A DNA stretch of 64,000 bases, from NCBI GenBank assembly GCA_006503475.1, contig RSEH01000156.1:1-64000 (forward strand), given 5' to 3'. This DNA comes from Stentor roeselii. Lineage: Eukaryota > Ciliophora > Heterotrichea > Heterotrichida > Stentoridae. How positions within the stretch are numbered: the stretch's first letter is position 1; the number at the start of each line of letters is the position of its first letter. Position numbers and translations under genes: made by a program. Below the pieces are notes generated by a model. That model was not told where the DNA came from and searched no databases. It was given only the letters and a program-made list of their open reading frames with translations. Shown in pieces: positions 53,799 to 62,312 of the stretch.

Positions 53799-54650
53799 TT
53801 ATCCAAACATAATCGAGCTCTGTCCTCCAGGTGGATTACTAACCTTAACCGAGTTTTTTACCTGAAAGTTATTACCCTGTTGCCTAGCATCATTGGCTCC
53901 TCCCTTGAACATAAGTCCACTAAACGCATCAATGGGTCCTTCATTCGAAGCCCCGAACCTCTGAGGCTGTCCAATTTTCTGTGTCGGGAAATTATTTTGT
54001 CCAACAAAAGCCGGAGATTCTCGATGGGCATAGTTGTATTCTTTTCCTCCTTGATGAAAGTGTCTTTCCGGCTCTTTGTAATTAACATCTTGCCCCTTGC
54101 TGAAGTTCTTTTCCATCAAAAACTGACCTTGAGGCGGGTACGTCGGGCTTTTACTTGCAAATTGGTTGAAATCAGGAGGCTTTGAACTTTCGGGCTGCTT
54201 GAAATAATTCACTTCAGCTGGACGGAAGTAGTTGTTTGATGGAAAGTCGATTGGCTTGTAATGGGCTTCTTCTTTGTTTTGGAAGTAGTTTTGGTTTACA
54301 CCGTAGTCTGGAGGTGCGTAGTTCTCGCTTGGGATTAATGGGTCTGCCTTTGCGTTGCTTTTCAAATGAGAGTAACTTGGGTTTGGAGGCATTTTGTTTA
54401 CTTGTTGAGAGTAAATTGGAGGGTGTTGGCCGGCACGTGGGGGCTTTTCGTTTTGCTGGAAATCTTCAGTTTCGTATGGGTTTCTGTTACCTTCTCGGGA
54501 TCTGAATGGGTCTTGGATTGCATGACGCTTTCCAGAATTTTTTGATGGGTTTTGAGGCTCTTCCCATCCTAAGTTGATAGATGAAGCTCCTCCTGGGGCG
54601 TATTTAACTTTAACAGAAGTGAAATTAGTACCGTATTTATACTCGCCCAT
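53799..54650 (-). CDS. Jupiter/HN1-like microtubule-associated protein
   Basis: 283-residue, Pro/Asn/Gln-rich and mostly disordered protein. Both ends carry the same short signature: near residues 14-32 VKVKYAPGGASSINLGWEEP and at the C-terminus SVKVSNPPGGQSSIMFG. Animal Jupiter and HN1/JPT1 proteins have just this layout, PPGG-x-S-x-x-LGF-x-EP at the start and PPGGKSS at the end, and the Jupiter family binds microtubules. The body between is unrelated and made of NYF, PPDF and YKP-like short repeats. The homology call rests on these terminal motifs only, but their paired placement is striking. Probably a microtubule-lattice-binding protein of cortical or ciliary microtubules. Confidence 0.6.
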   Translation of the reverse strand: MGEYKYGTNFTSVKVKYAPGGASSINLGWEEPQNPSKNSGKRHAIQDPFRSREGNRNPYETEDFQQNEKPPRAGQHPPIYSQQVNKMPPNPSYSHLKSNAKADPLIPSENYAPPDYGVNQNYFQNKEEAHYKPIDFPSNNYFRPAEVNYFKQPESSKPPDFNQFASKSPTYPPQGQFLMEKNFSKGQDVNYKEPERHFHQGGKEYNYAHRESPAFVGQNNFPTQKIGQPQRFGASNEGPIDAFSGLMFKGGANDARQQGNNFQVKNSVKVSNPPGGQSSIMFG

Positions 54651-54714
54651 TTATTAAATCAAGAAACTAAACAAAGTATAATTGAATCCTTATATCAGTC
54701 TTAAACCTGAGTAC

Positions 54715-55125
54715 CTATACTAATTCTAACTCCATATGAGGAATTGTAGCAGTGCCAGTTCTGGCTTTCAGATTTTGGGAATTATTGAAAAATAATGTGG
54801 CGGATTTTTTTTCGATATAGTATCTTAGCTCCTCAATTGATAGATGCGATATTTCAGTGGTAGACAAGCAATGCATGCATCGAATTAAAGTATTATTTAC
54901 TTCATTGATATAAGAGAAAGGTTTAGTCGAGTAAATTCTTAGATTTCTTGAAGCTAATTGAGTATTTTCACTATATGCTATAAGAGGTTGATTTGATAGA
55001 AGACCCTGGCTTTGAAAAGTGAATCTAGAGCAAGATTTTAAGTATTTAAAACGAATCTCTTCTACAGAAAGATCTTCATTTCCACTTTCATAAAAAATCT
55101 TAGAGGTGATGTATATATCTCCCAT
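54715..55125 (-). CDS. Small hypothetical protein with two EELR-type motifs
   Basis: 136 residues from an ATG, not recognised. Two internal segments resemble each other: LSVEEIRFKYLKSCSRFTF near 19-37 and LSIEELRYYIEKKSATLFF near 94-112. S-x-EELR-x-x-(D)Y motifs occur in FG nucleoporins, but no FG repeats are present, so that link is speculative. Hydrophobic content is modest, with no signal peptide or membrane helix. The gene lies 64 bp upstream of the Jupiter-like gene on the same strand. Confidence 0.6.
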   Translation of the reverse strand: MGDIYITSKIFYESGNEDLSVEEIRFKYLKSCSRFTFQSQGLLSNQPLIAYSENTQLASRNLRIYSTKPFSYINEVNNTLIRCMHCLSTTEISHLSIEELRYYIEKKSATLFFNNSQNLKARTGTATIPHMELELV

Positions 55126-55674
55126 TTTGTACTTTTATATAGTTCTGTGATAAAATGAATTAGATTTCAAGTATTTGATTTAGGTTAAGACTAAAGGAGT
55201 AAACCCTAATAGTATAGATCTGTTTTTATGAACGAATAAAAGTTTCTTAAGTATATAGCATTAATAGAATATGAAATTTGAGCAACTCTAGACAATTGAC
55301 TTGGATAATTTTTATCTTTTTATTTAAAAAGATAGTAGTCTCTTTCAACTGATAAATTTCTTTCTTATTAATAAATAACCAAATCGAATCTCAGAGAAAT
55401 ATTTCCTTTTTTTTACTCCTCCTAATATACTTAAAAAAAATTTATAAATTAAGTAATATCACTTAATTTGTTAATTAATAGTTCTGAACTTAATTTTCCA
55501 AGTTTCCATCATCCAATTAACATCTAATTTCCAAGAACCCCTGCCAAATCCAAATCAATTCAAAATCCAATTCTTCCATTTCTAATAATAGAGTAACGCT
55601 ACTAAATCATTACAAATAATAATAAATAGTTTAGTTGATAGTTGATTACTATTCTTTGCATAAATAAATAATAA
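55126..55674. promoter_or_regulatory. Divergent intergenic region
   Basis: AT-rich region between two divergent genes (small unknown protein and HAD-like protein). No coding frame is seen; it holds both promoters. Confidence 0.4.
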
Positions 55675-57090
55675 ATGTCTCTGGGTCCTTCGCCAACGAC
55701 AAAAAAAGTGGTAAATCTGATATTCCCAGATTCTCAATCATTAAAACCAGATTCAGCCCTGCTACCAAATCAACCAAGAATCACAAAAATTCCCTTCACT
55801 CGTCCTTCACCTCATCCATCATTTACCCAAAAAAAATCCTTATTCAAGAACCTTCCAGGTCTAAAATCAAAATTTAGCATTCGTTGTGTGACAAGGCAAG
55901 TCTTTCGCCCAAGTGATTCTGTTGCACAAGATTCAAGTCCAGGAACTTTTCTTCATTCAGACCGATCAAAAGGTTCTCAAAATGACAACCTTGAAGCAAA
56001 CAAAGGAAAAAAAACAAGAATCTTCCGTCAGCCGAGTACTTCAAGTTTAAAAGACTTGGAAATAAACAAGGCCCAAAACAATATTTTGATCAGGAATCAT
56101 TCAATTAACTGGATAAGAACTCGAAAGACGTCAAATGGAAGAGATTTAGACCTTTATCACTGTTCCAGGTTCTTATCAACTCAGAAAATTACTTCATTTT
56201 ATCAATTACTTGCGGTTTTTTATGAAAGTCCTACTGTTTTTCCATACTTTAATAAAAATACTAAAGAGTTTTGCAGGGAAAAGTGGAGATTGAAAAACAA
56301 CGGAAATTTTGAAGAAAACGGGCAGATCAAAAGGAAGAGGAAAAGAAAATTGGCCTGGTTTTTTAAGAAGGAAACTCTTATTCCTGTGTTAGAAACTAGG
56401 CACTTTAACCCTGTTGAAGTTATTTTCAATAAAAATTTTATTGTGTTCAACTTTGAGTCCCTTTGCATTGGCAGAAGTACTCAAACTCGTCCTGGGATTA
56501 TAAAGATTCTTCAGAAACTTTCAGGGTATTTTCATTTGATCGTGGTTTCTTCTCATTTGGCTGATCAGTCAGCTCAGATTATAGAAAGTTTCATGTCACT
56601 TGGGATCAAACTTTCAGCATTTTATAATGTACAGGGTCAGACTTTGAAAAATTTTAAATTTGTTGATTATTCTGAGGTTTTTGACGACTTCGAAATTACA
56701 TCACCTCTGACACAGGTGTTGATTGTCAGCAACCACACTTTATATGACTTAGAAGAAAACTTCGAGCATGTTGGCTCGAAATTTGGCTCTAAACTTAAGT
56801 TAAATTGTGAAAAAGTCCCTGCAGTTAGAAACAAGTTTGAAGAATCCCCCATCGTTCTATTGTTACCTGGGTTTACTTCAGGAAGATCTGTAAAGACTTT
56901 AAAGGAAATTTCCAGAATTTTGATAAAAAGTCCGATTCGGATTCCTTTGATAAATTTTTTTGAAATATGTAAAAATGTGAATATTTTCACAAATGACTTG
57001 CCCAGTTTGGTGCTAAAAAATTATCTTTCTGTCGATTCTCAGTTCACAGAAAGATACTCGTTTTTGTATAGTCAGTATTTCATTGTTTAA
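55675..57090 (+). CDS. Degenerate FCP/SCP-like HAD-fold protein
   Basis: 471 residues. The first ~230 are basic, Ser/Pro-rich and disordered with a nuclear-type basic cluster (KRKRKRK, about 220-226). From about 250 there is a domain patterned on the FCP1/SCP (NIF) phosphatase: FIVFNFESL, then TRPGIIKILQKLSGYFHLIV, then ADQSAQIIESF, and VLIVSNHTLYD late in the domain. In active members the first motif is DLDETL; here the two aspartates are Phe258 and Phe260 (F-N-F-E-S), and the late Asp of VxIVDNS is Ser. The expected phosphatase chemistry is therefore absent, and the protein is probably a binding pseudo-phosphatase. Assignment is by pattern only. Confidence 0.6.
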   Translation: MSLGPSPTTKKVVNLIFPDSQSLKPDSALLPNQPRITKIPFTRPSPHPSFTQKKSLFKNLPGLKSKFSIRCVTRQVFRPSDSVAQDSSPGTFLHSDRSKGSQNDNLEANKGKKTRIFRQPSTSSLKDLEINKAQNNILIRNHSINWIRTRKTSNGRDLDLYHCSRFLSTQKITSFYQLLAVFYESPTVFPYFNKNTKEFCREKWRLKNNGNFEENGQIKRKRKRKLAWFFKKETLIPVLETRHFNPVEVIFNKNFIVFNFESLCIGRSTQTRPGIIKILQKLSGYFHLIVVSSHLADQSAQIIESFMSLGIKLSAFYNVQGQTLKNFKFVDYSEVFDDFEITSPLTQVLIVSNHTLYDLEENFEHVGSKFGSKLKLNCEKVPAVRNKFEESPIVLLLPGFTSGRSVKTLKEISRILIKSPIRIPLINFFEICKNVNIFTNDLPSLVLKNYLSVDSQFTERYSFLYSQYFIV

Positions 57091-57100
57091 CCATAAATAA

Positions 57101-57853
57101 TTAAGAATTAATCTTTTCGACAAGGCTTAGGTAAAAGTCTCTCAGGAACTTGTACTCGAAAGATGCACGACTTTTCCATATAGGAAGATCGTCGAGATTG
57201 TTGAGATTGCTTGATAGGAACTCATATAAATATTCTCCGTTTTCTTCTCTTTCTAATAAAAACTCCATTGATCTGTCTTTTTTGCCTGCTACAGCCCTGT
57301 ACTTTTCCTGGCCTTCATAAATCTCTTGAATATCAATCAAAGTTAGAGACTGAAACATCTTAATCGTTTGTTGATATTCTTTTAAGACATTATCTAAACA
57401 TTTCTTCTTTTCCGTCAAATTTCTAATTTGTTCATCAGCTTCTAACACCTTACTCTTAACTTCAACAATTTCCGAGTTAATTTGATTAACTTTTTCTTCA
57501 GACTTTTCAAAAATTTCAATTTTTTTTTCATCTAAGTTTTGAATATCCTTTTGAATTTTTCCACAAATCTCATTGAAGTTGACAGGATTTCGACAAATGA
57601 CAGGATTAATTAGTTCAAGAGCTTGTTCCAATTTTTCAAAACAACTCGAAGTCATTTTCTGTGATTCTTGAATTTTTTCAGAGTCATCAAGGTAGATGAA
57701 AGGTTTAATCGGAAAGTTTTTGCTAATCATAGTTTCAGATTTCAAGCAAGGGGCAGGCAAGACTTGATGATTATGTTGATTCAAGACAGGTCTGGCAGTA
57801 TAAGTGAAACTTTTCAGGTCTTTCCCGGTTCTTTTAAAGTGATTGTTTTCCAT
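57101..57853 (-). CDS. Coiled-coil protein, unknown function
   Basis: 250 residues. Residues ~95-180 form a strong coiled coil (KIQKDIQNLDEKKIEIFEKS through LTEKKKCLDNVLKEYQQ), flanked by a polar N-terminus and a compact C-terminal helix region (FEYKFLRDFYLSLVEKI). No catalytic motif, signal or membrane segment. The stop is 10 bp from the stop of the convergent HAD-like gene. Could be a cytoskeletal linker; family not recognised. Confidence 0.7.
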   Translation of the reverse strand: MENNHFKRTGKDLKSFTYTARPVLNQHNHQVLPAPCLKSETMISKNFPIKPFIYLDDSEKIQESQKMTSSCFEKLEQALELINPVICRNPVNFNEICGKIQKDIQNLDEKKIEIFEKSEEKVNQINSEIVEVKSKVLEADEQIRNLTEKKKCLDNVLKEYQQTIKMFQSLTLIDIQEIYEGQEKYRAVAGKKDRSMEFLLEREENGEYLYEFLSSNLNNLDDLPIWKSRASFEYKFLRDFYLSLVEKINS

Positions 57854-57983
57854 ATTCTTATAAAGTAATATTTTGACTTGAATGCTGAAAGGTGGGGAAA
57901 AGAATATTGAGTGGCATTAACGAATTCTTAATCCTGGGGCATCAAAATTTGGAAAATAAAAACATCAACATTTTTAATCTTTA

Positions 57984-58898
57984 TTAAGATACTACCTGCG
58001 GCTTTACTACAAAAACCACTTCAGAATGTGAACGAGATGATCTGTGAGTCTTTGATTCTAAATATTTTTGAGAAATCCTTGGAGGTCTGTTGCTTGTTTC
58101 CAACAAAAACGCGACATCAGAAAAAGTCACTTCAGGTCTAGCCGAGTCAGCAGTTTTAAATAAAAACCCTGGCAAGTTCCTCTTGATTTCATTCTTACCT
58201 TTCATCATCTGATATGCAGACTTGGCCAAGTCAAGAGTATTCGAAGTGAGACTTTCATGGTTTTCATGATTTTCCTTGTGGTCCAAGCCCATGAAGTCAA
58301 AAATAGACGAAAGCAAAGAATGAATAATTTTCGAAGTACTCAAAGATTCGATTTTTACTTGAGTGAAAAGACTGAAAGACTTGACCAAAGTAGCTATTTT
58401 TCAGTTACCTTCAGTTAACCTGCTATTTTTCAAGTAAAATTCAATTCTTTCAAATGTTTTAAGCACTTTTAAAGGCGTGGCCAGGTAGTTCATCATCACT
58501 TCCCTCGGATTTACTTTCATCCCTCTTGTGTTAATTGAATGATCAAGTTCTCCAAAGACCATTAAAAAGCAAATAAAGAGTTTTTCTGAGTCTTCATTCG
58601 ACTTTTCTCTTTTAATCGCCTAGTTATTTCTTACAAGTATTTTTCTTTCATTAAACCTGGAAAGCGAGTCTTTTAAACCTTCCTCTAAGAACTTCGGAAC
58701 CATTCTTTTATTGCAAGGATTAAAACTGTTTAAAGCCTTGGCAGTTTGCAAGTCTTTAAACGATTCACAGCTTGATTCTCTCTGATGTCCTGACTTTTTC
58801 AAGTTAACACTAAGTTCTCGATTAAAAGGACGTTTTAAAGCTAACTTGCTTGTAGGCAGCTTTGAAAAACTCGGGGTTTTAACGACTGAGGAAGACAT
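57984..58898 (-). CDS. Hypothetical protein rebuilt across two 15-nt introns
   Basis: Three exons (58,635-58,898; 58,409-58,619; 57,984-58,393) join in frame to give 294 residues from ATG to TAA, 885 nt in total. Exon 1 encodes MSSSVVKTPSFSKLPTSKL and a basic Ser-rich segment; exon 2 encodes KLFICFLMVFGELDHSINTR and NYLATPLKVLKTFERIEFYL, a helical core; exon 3 adds LVKSFSLFTQVKIESLSTSK and a polar tail. Unspliced, the gene looks like two unrelated short frames with a non-coding gap. The product is not recognised. Its start is about 70 bp from the divergent PDE start, so the two share a very short promoter region. Confidence 0.8.
58394..58408 (-). other. 15-nt intron
   Basis: On the - strand GTAACTGAAAAATAG, with canonical GT/AG ends and an in-frame stop if retained. 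Removal joins ...RLTEA to TLVKSF in frame. Confidence 0.85.
58620..58634 (-). other. 15-nt intron
   Basis: On the - strand GTAAGAAATAACTAG, canonical GT/AG with stop codons inside. Removal joins ...NERKIL to AIKREKSNED in frame. Confidence 0.85.
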
Positions 58899-58968
58899 AT
58901 TAACGATTATTTAAAAATGAAGCTTTGATTGAGTGAAAATCACTTTTTTTAATGGCAATGAAAATCGA
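58899..58968. promoter_or_regulatory. Very short bidirectional promoter
   Basis: Only about 70 bp separate two divergent start codons (unknown three-exon gene and PDE). Both promoters and both 5' leaders must fit here or overlap the coding regions. No motif is recognised. Confidence 0.45.
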
Positions 58969-61017
58969 ATGATTAAAATAAGTCCCTCGTCTCCAAATGA
59001 AAGCCTTATGGACAACGGAATTCAATACACAGAGGTCACCAAGTCAACCAAGGTATCTTCCGCTGTGAAAATGAACAGTTTTAAAGAATCCACTCAAAAG
59101 TTCTACTTAAGGTACTACTTGTTGATAGTCTTTACTTTCTCTAACAACTTTTTGCATTTCTTTTTAGACTCACAGTCAACTATCCTGCTTATCGTCTCTA
59201 TCAGTGTCTTGGTTTTTCTCGTGATTTTCAGCATGTTGGCCATCATCTGTGCAGAAAAAGAAGAAATTCCTTCATTCAGCAGGTTTTTTAACACCTTCAA
59301 CTTACTGATCATCACCGGGTTCTGCTTGATTGGGGTAGACCCGAATGTGATTGATTACTATTCAGAGAAGCGAGTTTTTTCATATGTCTCAAGTTTGCAA
59401 ACATTGATTTTACTGTCATCATTAGGGTACCGATACTCAGTACGTTCAATAAAATACCCAGTTTTTACCCAGACCCTCGCAATTATTTCATTTATCTTGA
59501 TAACCTGCATCCATTCAAACATCGAAAAAATCATTTACGAGTTTTTAGTCCTCACCTCCTTTCACCTCATGGGAGCCCTGTTCATGCAGCAGTCTTCTCC
59601 AAGCAAACAAGGCAAAATCGTTCCATTGGGACCAGTTGTTTCAGGAGTAGAAGAAATCACTAGAAATATCGACCTGGTCATTGAAAAAATGAATGAAATG
59701 AATGAAAATCCTGAATGTCGTGGAGGGTTACTTTTAGTTATTGAAGAGTTGAAGTCTATTCATACCATGTTGAAAAATACTCCAAATATCTACTCTGCGC
59801 AACTTAACTCGATGCTTAAAGGAATGGACGAACAGGATAAAATCTTCATCGAACAGGCTTGCTTTGAAAGTTGCAGCGTTTCTCATATGGCTAGTCCTAA
59901 AGGTGAGAAGGTTAAAAAAGGGTTTTTAGAAAATTCTTATGGAGTCAGTGAACTCGCTGGAGTTTTGAAGGGGGTTGGAAAAGACTGGAATTTTAACACT
60001 TTTTTTATAAATGCTTGCACTAATGATACTCCTATTTTAGTGATAGGAGCTTATACGATTAAGAACTATGGACTAGATGTAACTTTTGAAATTGATGAAG
60101 GGACTTTAATGAAGTTTTTAACTGAACTTGAAGGAAAGTACTTAAAAAATCATTATCATAACTCGGTTCATGGGGCAGATGTGATGTGCTCGTTGTTGTT
60201 TTTAATGCAAAATTCAATGCTTTTTGACCATATCTCCTCCCTTGAACTTTTGGCTTCTTTAGTCTCTGCCCTTGCTCATGACGTGGGCCATCCAGGAAAG
60301 AATAACAAGTTCATGGTGACCAGTAAAAGTGATATCGCGATTCTTTATAATGATATAAGTGTCCTTGAAATGATGCATGCCTCGATTTTGTTTCAGATTC
60401 TTAAAGTACAGGATTGCAATATTTTAGAAAAATGCACAGCTGAGACTTGGCTTAATATTCGCAAGGATGTTGTTGAGATGATTCTTGCTACTGATATGGG
60501 AAAACATTTTGAGTTGCTTGGAATTTTTAAGGCGAAGTATTTGACTACTGATCTTTATGAATTTACTTGTAGGGAAACGAGAAATGATCTTTTTAAACTT
60601 ATTATTAAGGCTGCTGATATTGGACATGCTGCGAAAAGTATTGATTTGCATGAGATTTGGTGTGGCTTGGTTATTAGGGAATTTTTTGAGCAAGGGGACT
60701 TGGAAAAGTCTTTAGGGCTTCCTGTTTCTATGTATTGTGACCGTGATACAACTGATGTCTGCAAATCACAGACTGGTTTTATCAAAAATATTGTTTTTCC
60801 TTTGTTTACCAGTTTAAACACAGTTCTAAGCTCTCAAATTATTGATGATAAATGTGTTCAACAACTTCTGCTTAACCAGAAGTACTGGGAAAACCAGAAA
60901 AAGTACGGTAGAGGGCATAGCTTGATGATAAACGCCGAAGAAACCTCGAAAAAAGGTCCTATTTTCCCAGAAATCAAGATTCGTAAGGGTAGCCTTCCTG
61001 AAAAGTCATTTTCTTGA
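58969..61017 (+). CDS. Membrane-linked class I cyclic-nucleotide phosphodiesterase
   Basis: 682 residues from the ATG of MIKISPSSPNE; the frame extends upstream only to a GTG. Residues ~45-205 contain six hydrophobic segments (for example TILLIVSISVLVFLVIFSML and TLAIISFILITCIHS), so the enzyme is membrane-embedded at its N-terminus. The C-terminal half is the HD-type PDE domain with HNSVHGADV at His397 (proton donor), HDVGHPGKNN (His437, Asp438, metal) and KAADIGHAAKS with a third metal Asp. It would hydrolyse cAMP and/or cGMP; the specificity cannot be read. The six-helix plus PDE layout is a recurrent ciliate/apicomplexan architecture and would place the signal at the plasma or ciliary membrane. 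Confidence 0.93.
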   Translation: MIKISPSSPNESLMDNGIQYTEVTKSTKVSSAVKMNSFKESTQKFYLRYYLLIVFTFSNNFLHFFLDSQSTILLIVSISVLVFLVIFSMLAIICAEKEEIPSFSRFFNTFNLLIITGFCLIGVDPNVIDYYSEKRVFSYVSSLQTLILLSSLGYRYSVRSIKYPVFTQTLAIISFILITCIHSNIEKIIYEFLVLTSFHLMGALFMQQSSPSKQGKIVPLGPVVSGVEEITRNIDLVIEKMNEMNENPECRGGLLLVIEELKSIHTMLKNTPNIYSAQLNSMLKGMDEQDKIFIEQACFESCSVSHMASPKGEKVKKGFLENSYGVSELAGVLKGVGKDWNFNTFFINACTNDTPILVIGAYTIKNYGLDVTFEIDEGTLMKFLTELEGKYLKNHYHNSVHGADVMCSLLFLMQNSMLFDHISSLELLASLVSALAHDVGHPGKNNKFMVTSKSDIAILYNDISVLEMMHASILFQILKVQDCNILEKCTAETWLNIRKDVVEMILATDMGKHFELLGIFKAKYLTTDLYEFTCRETRNDLFKLIIKAADIGHAAKSIDLHEIWCGLVIREFFEQGDLEKSLGLPVSMYCDRDTTDVCKSQTGFIKNIVFPLFTSLNTVLSSQIIDDKCVQQLLLNQKYWENQKKYGRGHSLMINAEETSKKGPIFPEIKIRKGSLPEKSFS

Positions 61018-61136
61018 TAATAGTAGTCTATCAATCTAAAGTTTCTCAAATTTCTATAAAAATCTCAAATCATATGCTCAATAACTAAACCCTTAAAAAT
61101 ACATAAGACCATCTAAACCATAAAAAAAATCCTCAA

Positions 61137-61276
61137 TCAATTATAATCATAAAAATCAATTATAATCATAAAAATCAATTATAATCATAAAAATCAATTA
61201 TTATCATAAAAATCAACTATAATCATAAAAATCAACTATAATCATAAAAATCAATTATAATCATAAAAATCAATTA
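61137..61276. repeat. 19-bp tandem repeat, 7 full copies plus partial
   Basis: Unit TCAATTATAATCATAAAAA, seven full copies and a seven-base partial copy. Copy 4 has A-to-T at one position and copies 5-6 have T-to-C at another, so the array is young. It fills most of the 3' region between the PDE and CYB5D1-like genes and ends two bases before the latter's stop codon. Confidence 0.95.
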
Positions 61277-61278
61277 AT

Positions 61279-61959
61279 CTAGGAAATATCATTAAAGTAA
61301 ATATGTATCGCTGGCACATAAAACTCATCATCAATATTATACTTCAAAAACTCTTCCGCCTCATCTAAAATCCCATTTTCATCAAGAGTCAATTCCATAT
61401 CAAGAGGCCTATTAAGTCTTTTCCAAGTATAATTCCCGGAGTTACTATTGATTTTTTCCAGTCTTTCTTGAATCTCCTGAAGAGTCTCTTCACTAGCGAC
61501 AGTGATACAGTCTTCATCTCTGGTCAGCATATTGATAATTCTGATTTTTCTAGCTTTTTTCGTCAGTTTCCCAATGCAGAAGTCTTTCTTTCGCTTCCAC
61601 CAAGGAAGAGATGTGATTGAACCACCTGGCATCGCATCTGGAATATCGAGATAAGCACCCCAAGGACAATAAACTGTTTCTAAATTGGTTCTTGGGTCTA
61701 TGAAAGTACGAGGATCGCCTGTCTCTCGGTCAAACCAATGAGAGATGTCGTTTCCTCCAGCCTTTATCAATGGTTGGGTCTTCGGGTCACCTGCATAACT
61801 GTTACCCAAGTTTGACTGGATCAGCTCGGAGATATCGAAGACTTGGTGGAAAAAACTCACCCAACAGTCGAAGGCCTTGTTGTGGTTTTCAACTTCTTCT
61901 GGAATGTAAAAACGACGCTTTTTGTAAGGTTTCCGAATTGACTTGGGGTCGATATTCAT
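61279..61959 (-). CDS. CYB5D1-like cytochrome b5 domain ciliary protein
   Basis: 226 residues. The signature matches CYB5D1: RRFYIPEEVENHN, then DCWVSFFHQVFDISELI, AGGNDISHWFDRETGDPRTF, PWWKRKKDFCIGKLTKKARK, and the C-terminal TWKRLNRPLDMELTLDENGI with EFYVPAIHIYFND. CYB5D1 is a ciliary protein that binds heme through a b5-like domain and, in Chlamydomonas and zebrafish, modulates beat via radial spokes and redox. The His of SHWF is a plausible heme ligand. Length is nearly that of human CYB5D1 (228). No targeting peptide. Confidence 0.88.
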   Translation of the reverse strand: MNIDPKSIRKPYKKRRFYIPEEVENHNKAFDCWVSFFHQVFDISELIQSNLGNSYAGDPKTQPLIKAGGNDISHWFDRETGDPRTFIDPRTNLETVYCPWGAYLDIPDAMPGGSITSLPWWKRKKDFCIGKLTKKARKIRIINMLTRDEDCITVASEETLQEIQERLEKINSNSGNYTWKRLNRPLDMELTLDENGILDEAEEFLKYNIDDEFYVPAIHIYFNDIS

Positions 61960-62312
61960 TTTTATTAGAATATGATTGAGTTTAAGATGGAATATTTTTT
62001 TCTTTGTAGGGTGGTGATTTGTTTCTGTTGTTTAGGTACTTTAGAGGTTTTAATTTGGATTTTATTAATTTTGAGCTGTTCGTTAAATGCTTCCATAAAC
62101 AATCTAAAAATCAAATATTTCTTATCATTTAATTATTTTCCAAATATAATAAAATACTGAACAAAGCCATTTTCAACCCTTTTCATCTCCAGGCCAAAAC
62201 ATAATCAACACAATAATTTCTTCCTTTTCCTAAAAAATTAAAACTTAGACTCTAAAAATTGAATAAAAATCTCTATAATATAAATGAGTCTAGACTCAGC
62301 CCATCAGAATAA
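61960..62312. promoter_or_regulatory. Divergent intergenic region with an overlapping upstream ORF
   Basis: Separates CYB5D1-like and TTD14-like genes. A 15-codon out-of-frame ORF (62,284-62,328, ATG AGT CTA GAC ... TAG) overlaps the downstream ATG at 62,313, so it could lower translation of TTD14-like if the leader includes it. No other structure noted. Confidence 0.4.

Noticed and set aside
58933-58968. Upstream extension of the PDE
   Set aside because: Begins at GTG; an upstream ATG at 58,917 is followed at once by a stop.
61972-62160. 62-codon hydrophobic open frame on the + strand
   Set aside because: Lies in the divergent promoter of the CYB5D1-like gene and has no coding-like composition beyond T-richness.
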